Position numbers and translations under genes: made by a program
Notes under the pieces: model-generated
Seen by the model: only the letters and a program-made list of their open reading frames with translations
Told to the model about the DNA's origin: nothing
Database searches by the model: none
Shown here: positions 58,056 to 64,000 of the stretch, one piece after another
Layout of the letters: each line of letters opens with the position of its first letter
How positions within the stretch are numbered: position 1 is the stretch's first letter
From: Oceanobacillus timonensis
GTDB taxonomy: Bacteria; Bacillota; Bacilli; Bacillales; Amphibacillaceae
Direction of reading: 5' to 3'
Length of the DNA: 64,000 nucleotides
NCBI RefSeq assembly: GCF_900166635.1
Contig: NZ_LT800497.1
Coordinates: forward strand, 1,754,368 to 1,818,367

Positions 58056-59953
58056 GTGCGCCCTGCATGGGTGAGAACTTGGTGGTGAAAGTCCACTACA
58101 GGCTTGGCAGTAGGAACTGTTAGCGAAAGACAAGGTGGCTATTGTGAGATAGTGGCTGAAGGAAGTCAGACGCAAACTCCTGGACTGACGAACAGAAATT
58201 AGATAGAAGGCTGGATTAGGTCGGATAAATCTGCACTACAAGATGAAGTCCAATACTGCCCGAAACCTATACAGTAAATCTAGCAGTTATATGGGAGGAA
58301 AGTTCTCACTCTTACCGGGGGAGGTCTTGTGAGGGTGATGAACAAGTTGAAGAATAACGAGTCAACACAACTAAGGTGGTGACATCTTGGTGAATCACAA
58401 GAAGTCAGCAGAGGTCGTAGTAGTGTGAAAAGGCCAAAACATGAAGGACCGAACAATCGTAATTTTGAAAAGTCTAGGAGGTGTGAAAGGTGCGAGAACT
58501 GCAGAAAACAGGAGAACCTGGCTATCGGCAGAGAGATAATGTGGAACATGAAGGGTATGTCGAAGTGCATAGTGCCTTTCATGGTGAAAAGAACAATCAA
58601 AATGGTGTATCCAATCTGTTTGAAAGAATCCTTTCAAGGGACAATCTAAATCAAGCTTACCTTCAAGTGGTCAGAAACAAGGGAGCAGCGGGAGTGGATG
58701 GTATGACATACGACCAGCTGCTTCCATACTTGAAGGAGCACAGGGAAGAACTATTAACGCAGTTGTATCTTGGGAAGTATAAACCTCAACCCGTAATGCG
58801 GGTTGACATTCCAAAACAAGACGGCGGAATAAGAAAACTTGGAATCCCTACCGTTATTGACCGAATGCTTCAACAAGCAATAAACCAAGTGTTACAACCC
58901 ATATTTGAACCGACGTTCTCCGATAATAGTTTTGGGTTTCGTCCAAAACGTAGTGCACATCAAGCCATCATACGGGCAAAATCGCATTACGAACAAGGGT
59001 ACAAACATGTGGTGGACTTGGATATGAAAGCCTATTTCGATACGGTCAATCATGACAAACTGATGTATTTTGTGGAAAAACAGATCACAGATAAACGCGT
59101 ACTACGCTTGATAAGACAATATTTATTAAGTGGAATCATGATTGACGGCATCTTTCAAAAATCAGAGGAAGGAACGCCTCAAGGCGGGAACCTGTCTCCG
59201 TTACTCAGTAATATTTACTTAAACGAGTTAGACCATTTACTGGAGAAACGAGGACACCGGTTCGTGCGTTACGCAGACGACTGTAACATTTATGTAAAAA
59301 GTAAAAGAGCAGGTCAACGCGTAATGAAAAGTATTACGAAATTTCTCGAGATGGATTTAAGTCTTACCGTGAATCGGGAGAAGAGTGCGGTTGGAAGCCC
59401 TCTGAAACGAAAGTTTCTAGGCTTCTGTCTCCTCGTCACAAAGAAAGGTGTTCAGATTCGTCCGCATTATAAAGCAAAAGAGACCGTTAAACAGAAACTC
59501 AGACGAATCACGAAACGTAATCGTGGACGAAGTATCGATAGGATTTTAAAAGAAATCCAGCAACTTATGACAGGGTGGATAAATTACTATGGCATAGGAG
59601 AAATGAAAGGATTTATGAAGAATCTGAATGGGTGGTTGAAGCGAAGAATTAGACAATATATCTGGAAACAGTGGAAAAATCCACGTACGAAACGAAAGAA
59701 TCTAATTCAGTTAGGTATCGATAAACGGAAAGCTTATGAATGGTCGAATACAAGAAAAGGTTACTGGATTATATCAGGTAGCTATGTACTCCACCGTTCA
59801 TTGACAGACAAAGAACTGGCATCGAGAGGATATAAAGATATCGCTCTTCAATACCAGTTCGTACACTCAAACTATTGAACCGCCGTATACGGAACCGTAC
59901 GTACGGTGGTGTGAGAGGGGCGAGAAGTTACTTAGCTTTTCCCTCTACTCGAT
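58056..59953 (+). mobile_element. Group II intron, class C (IIC), about 1.9 kb
   Basis: The 5' end GTGCGCCCTGCATGGGTG matches the start of class C introns such as the O. iheyensis IIC intron (GUGUGCCCGGCAUGGGUG, from memory). The domain I-III region contains CTTACCGGGGGAGGTCTTG and GAAGTCAGCAGAGGTCGTAG as in that intron. The maturase ORF sits in domain IV. Domain V (about 59877-59915) reads GAACCGCCGTATACGG, a loop, then CGTACGTACGGTGGTG. Domain VI ends CCCTCTACTCGAT near 59953. It is inserted in the plus orientation between minus-strand MFS and arsR genes. The exact 3' end is uncertain by a few bases. Confidence 0.88.
58490..59878 (+). CDS. ltrA: Group II intron reverse transcriptase/maturase
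   Basis: The 462-residue intron-encoded protein has an RT domain with the RNKGAAGVDGMTYDQL start block, DIPKQDGGIRKLGIPTVIDR (RT1-2), FGFRPKRSAHQAI (RT2a/3), DLDMKAYFDTVNHDKL, GTPQGGNLSPLLSNIYLNEL and the catalytic RYADDCNIYV with D263 and D264. The maturase X domain follows (about 330-420). The C-terminal KAYEWSNTRKGYWIISGS block is that of class C enzymes such as GsI-IIC. No HNH endonuclease domain is present, as usual for class C. GTG 58490 follows AGGAGGTG. It is apparently intact. Confidence 0.93.
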   Translation: MRELQKTGEPGYRQRDNVEHEGYVEVHSAFHGEKNNQNGVSNLFERILSRDNLNQAYLQVVRNKGAAGVDGMTYDQLLPYLKEHREELLTQLYLGKYKPQPVMRVDIPKQDGGIRKLGIPTVIDRMLQQAINQVLQPIFEPTFSDNSFGFRPKRSAHQAIIRAKSHYEQGYKHVVDLDMKAYFDTVNHDKLMYFVEKQITDKRVLRLIRQYLLSGIMIDGIFQKSEEGTPQGGNLSPLLSNIYLNELDHLLEKRGHRFVRYADDCNIYVKSKRAGQRVMKSITKFLEMDLSLTVNREKSAVGSPLKRKFLGFCLLVTKKGVQIRPHYKAKETVKQKLRRITKRNRGRSIDRILKEIQQLMTGWINYYGIGEMKGFMKNLNGWLKRRIRQYIWKQWKNPRTKRKNLIQLGIDKRKAYEWSNTRKGYWIISGSYVLHRSLTDKELASRGYKDIALQYQFVHSNY

Positions 59954-59966
59954 TATTTAAAAAAAT

Positions 59967-59990
59967 AGCCTGATTAAACAGGCCACATAT
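59967..59990 (-). terminator. Terminator at the end of arsR-DUF2087
   Basis: On the minus strand GCCTGTTTAATCAGGC, followed by TATTTTTTT, forms a hairpin that overlaps the stop codon of the repressor gene. It would limit read-through into the intron region. Confidence 0.6.
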
Positions 59991-60546
59991 CAACCGGGTT
60001 CAATTCATACATGCTATCTTGGCGATACATAAAATGTGCCATCACAAATTCACGCCGAATCGTTGCATAATCGGGATGATATTGCTGAATATGTTCATTG
60101 ATTTCTTTTTCTGGATATGTTTTTCCGTTTTCTAAACCACGCAGCATATATTCTAAGAGAATCAGCTTTTTCTTTCTTTGAGCGGGCAATGACTTTAATC
60201 TTCCTTGATGATCGATGAAGTTCCGAATAACCATTGCTTTTTCTTCATTTGTGATATCAAACTTTCCGAACATGTCATCACTCCCGATGCGAATAATCTC
60301 CATCGCCATACGTTCTAGTTTGTCTTTGTTTAAATAAAAATAAATCGTATTCTTATCGCGTCGTTGATAAACCACATCAATCTCTTTTAATTTTGTTAAA
60401 TGATGCGAAATGGTTGGTGGCTTTAATCCTAGCTTGCCTGCAATTGCTTGACCATGAAGCGGTCCTGATTTCAATAAGCTAATAATGCGTATCCGAGTTT
60501 TATCTCCAATGGTTTTGTGAAAATGAACGATTCGATCTAATTGCAT
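59974..60546 (-). CDS. ArsR-family regulator with DUF2087 domain
   Basis: The 190-residue protein is a two-domain repressor. It has an N-terminal winged helix (residues about 5-85; TRIRIISLLKSGPLHGQAIA, KPPTISHHLTKLKEIDVVYQ) without the metal-binding CxC motif of ArsR proper. The C-terminal DUF2087 domain (about 110-180) contains LPAQRKKKLILLEYMLRGL, YPEKEINEHIQQYHPDYATI and RREFVMAHFMYR. Such proteins regulate adjacent transporter genes. The ATG has GAGGAGGTAG upstream. The palindrome ATCTAATTAGAT in its promoter may be an operator. Confidence 0.88.
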   Translation of the reverse strand: MQLDRIVHFHKTIGDKTRIRIISLLKSGPLHGQAIAGKLGLKPPTISHHLTKLKEIDVVYQRRDKNTIYFYLNKDKLERMAMEIIRIGSDDMFGKFDITNEEKAMVIRNFIDHQGRLKSLPAQRKKKLILLEYMLRGLENGKTYPEKEINEHIQQYHPDYATIRREFVMAHFMYRQDSMYELNPVDMWPV

Positions 60547-60570
60547 TATTTCTACCTCCTCATCTGATTT

Positions 60571-60589
60571 GATTATAATCTAATTAGAT
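60571..60589 (-). promoter_or_regulatory. arsR promoter -10 and palindrome
   Basis: On the minus strand TATAAT (in GATTATAATC) forms a perfect -10 box. The perfect dyad ATCTAATTAGAT (60578-60589) lies directly upstream of it, between -10 and -35. CTAATTAGATG also occurs at the MFS promoter edge. Confidence 0.5.
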
Positions 60590-60720
60590 GGATATGAAAA
60601 TCTTTTTTTGAAAATGAATGATTAATTGATGGGGAGATTTTACTTAAGAGTTGGTATACTCTACTGTGTGTATCTAATGAATGAATAATATGAAAATGAA
60701 TTATTTGAATGTAAACGTTC

Positions 60721-60750
60721 CTTGACAGTCAAGTTTCCTTTACTATATCA
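60721..60750 (+). promoter_or_regulatory. Promoter and palindrome of XRE module 2
   Basis: CTTGAC-A-GTCAAG (60721-60733) is a perfect 6-bp dyad overlapping a consensus -35 TTGACA (60722-60727). A TATATC-like -10 lies 16 nt further on. The dyad is a good candidate for autoregulation by the XRE protein. Confidence 0.5.
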
Positions 60751-60780
60751 TTAAAAGTGTAGAGAGGAATGTATACTGCT

Positions 60781-60981
60781 ATGCAGAATCGAATGAAGCA
60801 ATTAAGACAAGAAAATGGAATTTCTCAAGATAAAATGGCAAAAATGCTCGGCGTATCGCGGCAGACGATTATTTCAATTGAAAAGGGCCGTTATAACCCT
60901 TCATTGCCGCTTGCTATTCAAATTGCACGTTGTTTTCATACCATAGTGGAAGATGTTTTTCTTTTAGAAGAGGAAGAATAA
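60781..60981 (+). CDS. XRE-family helix-turn-helix regulator
   Basis: The product (66 residues from ATG 60781) is a single-domain Cro/C1-type regulator: MKQLRQENGISQDKMAKMLG, VSRQTIISIEKGRYNPSLPL and the acidic ending EDVFLLEEEE. It parallels the XRE protein at 51120-51329. The start is uncertain: GAGAGG sits 13 bases before ATG 60781 but only 1 base before ATG 60769. It is followed after 37 bases by its membrane-protein partner. Confidence 0.85.
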   Translation: MQNRMKQLRQENGISQDKMAKMLGVSRQTIISIEKGRYNPSLPLAIQIARCFHTIVEDVFLLEEEE

Positions 60982-61018
60982 TGTAGCGGATTTCATTTTT
61001 TAAACAGGAGTGTTTTCT

Positions 61019-61408
61019 ATGAAAATGAGCAGCAAAACTGGAAGGATCTTTTTCTTGGTTGGGGGCTTTATTTTTCTTTTTTATACCCTATTAATAGGTT
61101 TTGCTAGTATATCAACAGGAAGTTTCTTTGCTGGACATGAGTTGATATATTTCAGCGTAACAGTGATGTCTTTTTGTCTAGCTTATTTATATCCTCAGTT
61201 TAAAGAAAATGATGAGCGAACAAAGAAAATACGGGAACGGGGAATTACGTTTAGTTACTTTATTATTATAGGGTATATGGTTATTCTTATGCCCCTTTTT
61301 CAATTAGAATGGGTTCATTTAAGTGGATATCAGACAGTATGTATATTAGCTGCCCTGGCTATCGTAACTGTCTTTTCATCATTTGTTGTACTATCGAAGC
61401 GTTATTAG
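61019..61408 (+). CDS. Four-TM membrane protein of an XRE-linked pair (DERT motif)
   Basis: The protein has about 130 residues and four hydrophobic segments. The loop KENDERTKKIRERG follows the second segment, at the same position as the DERT loop of the 50725-51123 protein. AACAGGAGTG lies upstream of the start; ATG 61019 and 61025 are both possible. Overall sequence identity to the other copy is low, so the relation is seen in architecture and motif. The function is unknown. Confidence 0.7.
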   Translation: MKMSSKTGRIFFLVGGFIFLFYTLLIGFASISTGSFFAGHELIYFSVTVMSFCLAYLYPQFKENDERTKKIRERGITFSYFIIIGYMVILMPLFQLEWVHLSGYQTVCILAALAIVTVFSSFVVLSKRY

Positions 61409-61431
61409 AACGGTTAAGGGAGTATACTAAT

Positions 61432-61959
61432 ATGAAGAAGGAATATAACCTTGTATATCGGGAAGTCCAGCATCCACGGCAAATTTGGATATGGCTGCCA
61501 ATCTTATTGTGTGCCGGAATCATGTGGTATTCGTTCATTCAACAAATTATCTTTGATGTACCTGTAGGAAACAATCCAACCTCAAATATATCTATGATTA
61601 TTTCTTGGTTTATTTTTGGAGTGGCGATTCCAATCTTTACATTAGGGATTAAGCTGGTAGTTGAAGTACGTCATGATGGCATTTATGTGCGCTTTTATCC
61701 GTTTCCGTATAAGCGATTTCTTTTTAAAGATATTTATAGTTATGACATTATCACTTATAGTTCCATAAAACGTTTTGGAGGCTGGGGATTGCATATAAAT
61801 ACGAAGGGTGAAAAAGCTTATAATATTTACGGAAATAAAGGAATGAAATTAAAATTAAAGTATGAAACTGTCGTTATTGGTACTCAACAACCGGATGAAT
61901 TAGAAGCTGCCATACAATCCGTGTTTAATAGACAGTCTTCAAATCAGATGAAGAGATAA
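61432..61959 (+). CDS. DUF6141-like membrane protein
   Basis: The 175-residue protein has two membrane helices (about 20-40 and 58-80) and a C-terminal soluble part with YVRFYPFPYKRFLFKDI, FGGWGLHINTKGEKAYNIYG and GTQQPDELEAAI, which matches DUF6141-like proteins as I remember them. The function is unknown. ATG 61432 has AAGGGAG nine bases upstream; a longer frame from ATG 61309 overlaps the previous gene and is unlikely. It probably forms part of the XRE module 2 operon (23 bases after the membrane partner). Confidence 0.75.
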   Translation: MKKEYNLVYREVQHPRQIWIWLPILLCAGIMWYSFIQQIIFDVPVGNNPTSNISMIISWFIFGVAIPIFTLGIKLVVEVRHDGIYVRFYPFPYKRFLFKDIYSYDIITYSSIKRFGGWGLHINTKGEKAYNIYGNKGMKLKLKYETVVIGTQQPDELEAAIQSVFNRQSSNQMKR

Positions 61960-62484
61960 TATTGGAAAAGTTTTAGCAGGGAACATCTACATACATAGTA
62001 AAGAGGATAGAGCAGTAAATAGTAATGGATTAGTTTCCCAATAAGAAAGTACATAGAATACGACGTTCTAGAATTTGAGATTGGAACGCAAGTAAATGTA
62101 ACTATTCTGAAGATAACGAAGTAGACCTGTTATTTAATAAAGTAAAAAATAAATCATTTCAAACCATTAGTATATCTAATTAATAGATAGAACAATGGTT
62201 TTTTGTTACAGAATGATAGAGAGGTGTTGGCGTATAATAATCCTATAGTGGAATCTTAAGCAGCTGTAGAGGGATTCGTTTACTTTATACTAATGAATAG
62301 CATTATTTGAAATTTTGCTTTCTAAAATTATGTTAAAATGATTAATTTTCGAAAAAAGTTAATTAATTCCTAAAATACTGTTAACAGCAAAAGAATAATA
62401 TGCTAGATTATCTAATATAAAAAAAGTTTATAAAGGCTTCATTAGTCTTTAGTATGAAAGACAAAAATATAAAGGAGACTGAAA
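61960..62484. other. Intergenic gap with one hairpin
   Basis: No gene is seen. An imperfect terminator-like hairpin (AAACCATTAG...AACAATGGTTTTTT) lies at 62161-62204. The remaining AT-rich sequence must hold the promoter of the lipoprotein gene. Confidence 0.45.
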
Positions 62485-63810
62485 ATGCAGAAATTCTTTT
62501 TTAACAAATCCTACGTACTTATTTTTATTTCTTTAACAGCACTTTTTTTAAGTGCATGCTCCAGCAGTCCGGAAAATGCTTCAGAAAACTTTAAGGAAAC
62601 AGTAGATGAGAGAGACCCAGAAGCCCTGCTAGAATTAGTCACAGTGGACGAGGGTACATATTGGACAGAACAGCAAGCTCAGCAAGTTGTCGAATTCTTT
62701 CATGACGACAGCGAAAAATATCAGGAACAACTGCAATTGCTTGAGCAGCAAGTAACTGCATTAGATGAAGGTAACATGGTGCCTCGGGAAGAAGGCCTGT
62801 TTTATTTTGATGATGAAGGAGAGTTAAGAGTACGAAATTACGAGGTAGCGATAACGAATGAAGCATCAGATCTTGATCCGGAGCAGCTTACAATAACAAT
62901 TGATGAAGAGGATGCGATAGAAATAGAAAATCTGGATGAATCAATTGGCTTGTTTGGTCCTGGAGATTATTCGTTTGTAGCAGAAGGGGAATTCCCTTAC
63001 GCAACAATAGAAAGTGAAGGGTCTTTTTCTTTAATGAATACTAATTCCTTTAACCAATCAGTTGATTTAGATTTAGAAGAAAGTATTGTGAATATTAGCT
63101 CCTCAATAGATAATACGAAACTTCTCGTTAATGGTGAAGAAACAGGAACAGAAATAGCGAGCGACGAACAAGAAACATCCACAGATATAACAGGCGACGG
63201 GCAAGGAACATCGGTATCTTTCGGACCTATCAGTGAAGAAAATACACTGCAAGGTGTTGCAGAGTTTCCGTGGGGAGAAGCACAAAGTGAAGAATTTACA
63301 GTTGATGAAGAAACAGAGTATGACATAACGCCAGGTGTACTAACAAGTGAAGAAAACCGAGATGCAGTTACAGAACAGATAAATAACTATTACGAAACTC
63401 ATATGGCTGCACTGGTTAACTTAGATATTGATGAATTAACAGATGATGTATCGGATGATTTACGAGAATCGCTCAATGATACATTAAAGAGTGCAACCAA
63501 TTCAAGTATAGATACGTCTTATGAGGGAGAAATATTGGGGACAAGAATTGACTTTGGACAGACTTCATATGAACTCGGTTCTGGAGGTCGCCATTATGTA
63601 ACATTACCGGTAGAGATTCATCGAGAATATACAGAAAATAATCAATATCGTGACGATGATCCAGAAGAAGAATACCTTGATAAAAGCCTTACTTTAGAAT
63701 ATTTGGAAGATGAAGAGAAATGGATTGTTTCAGAGGAAGGTGAGGATTATAGTATAACCGGTAATGATGATACGATGGCCGGAGACGATGTTGTTGAAAC
63801 AGAACTCTAA
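62485..63810 (+). CDS. TcaA-like acidic lipoprotein
   Basis: The 441-residue protein has a lipoprotein signal peptide (FFFNKSYVLIFISLTALFLS) with lipobox LSAC and cysteine near residue 25. The mature part starts SSSPENASENFKETVDERDP, EALLELV, like the second domain of TcaA/YvbJ proteins (glycopeptide-response family). The middle and C-terminal domains have the TcaA-type Ig-like and NTF2-like pattern (EQINNYYETHMAALVNLDID). The zinc ribbon and membrane helix of canonical TcaA are absent and replaced by the lipid anchor. It is very acidic, which fits a salt-adapted host. The ATG has AAAGGAG upstream. Confidence 0.72.
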   Translation: MQKFFFNKSYVLIFISLTALFLSACSSSPENASENFKETVDERDPEALLELVTVDEGTYWTEQQAQQVVEFFHDDSEKYQEQLQLLEQQVTALDEGNMVPREEGLFYFDDEGELRVRNYEVAITNEASDLDPEQLTITIDEEDAIEIENLDESIGLFGPGDYSFVAEGEFPYATIESEGSFSLMNTNSFNQSVDLDLEESIVNISSSIDNTKLLVNGEETGTEIASDEQETSTDITGDGQGTSVSFGPISEENTLQGVAEFPWGEAQSEEFTVDEETEYDITPGVLTSEENRDAVTEQINNYYETHMAALVNLDIDELTDDVSDDLRESLNDTLKSATNSSIDTSYEGEILGTRIDFGQTSYELGSGGRHYVTLPVEIHREYTENNQYRDDDPEEEYLDKSLTLEYLEDEEKWIVSEEGEDYSITGNDDTMAGDDVVETEL

Positions 63811-63817
63811 ATGGTTA

Positions 63818-63857
63818 GAAGCACTTGTTCCATATTGGAATGAGTGCTTCTTTGATT
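63818..63857 (+). terminator. Terminator after the lipoprotein gene
   Basis: The stem GAAGCACT...GTTCC / GGAA..GAGTGCTTC is followed by TTTG. The last 140 bases of the window contain no recognisable gene. Confidence 0.7.
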
Positions 63858-64000
63858 GATAAATCAGAAAAGAAATATGTATTATAGTAGGATAATGGTG
63901 CTATCTTATCTTTGTTCAAAGCGTAGGCAATAAGAATTCTACATCTACCATTTCAATTTTACAAAATGTTGTTGAAAATATATTACAGCAAATTGCCTAA

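Overview
The window is a 64 kb chromosomal segment of a low-GC Gram-positive member of the Bacillaceae. The 16S rRNA gene, the AT-rich composition and the strong AGGAGG-type ribosome binding sites fit the Oceanobacillus/Virgibacillus group, and Oceanobacillus is my best guess. The gene order ygaC - ygaD - gsaB - (K+ channel) - bcp - pduO-type ATR - perR - ygzB - ygxA - rRNA operon - tRNA cluster matches, from memory, the ygaC-to-rrnD region of Bacillus subtilis, so the left end is conserved backbone.

Layout. Positions 1-8400 hold the conserved block: DUF402 phosphatase, ABC exporter, glutamate-1-semialdehyde aminomutase, a small potassium channel, thiol peroxidase, cobalamin adenosyltransferase, PerR with its own Per box, YgzB and YgxA. 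Positions 9150-15730 hold one complete rRNA operon (tandem promoters, leader with boxA, 16S, 23S, 5S), 14 tRNA genes and a terminator. The stems that release pre-16S and pre-23S can be read directly from the flanks.

From 15.7 to 56 kb the content is accessory: small-molecule transporters, detoxification and resistance-type enzymes (TmrB, erythromycin-esterase-like, aminoglycoside-phosphotransferase-like, FosB, two tandem 14-TM drug exporters), many GNAT acetyltransferases, a PhzF protein, a GrpB protein, an AlkA/HhH glycosylase, a FabH with a FapR-like operator, aspartase, a stand-alone CcsA/ResC-type cytochrome c assembly protein and a GHKL/LytTR two-component pair. Gene decay is frequent here: a MarR gene with two frameshifts, a GNAT gene with one, an SDR gene with a premature TGA, two orphan TetR C-termini, an orphan MFS C-terminus and a truncated DinB-like gene.

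From 56.7 kb to the end, a class C (IIC) group II intron of about 1.9 kb with an intact maturase sits between an ArsR-DUF2087 repressor gene and an MFS exporter gene, directly beside a perfect palindrome at the exporter promoter. It is followed by an XRE/small-membrane-protein module that repeats, with diverged sequence, a module at 50.7-51.3 kb, then a DUF6141-like protein and a TcaA-like acidic lipoprotein. I saw no prophage, CRISPR array or complete insertion sequence. I found no convincing new multi-gene system. The best leads are the duplicated XRE + 'DERT' membrane-protein module, the intron-split ArsR/MFS locus and a pair of structured GGGAG hairpin elements.
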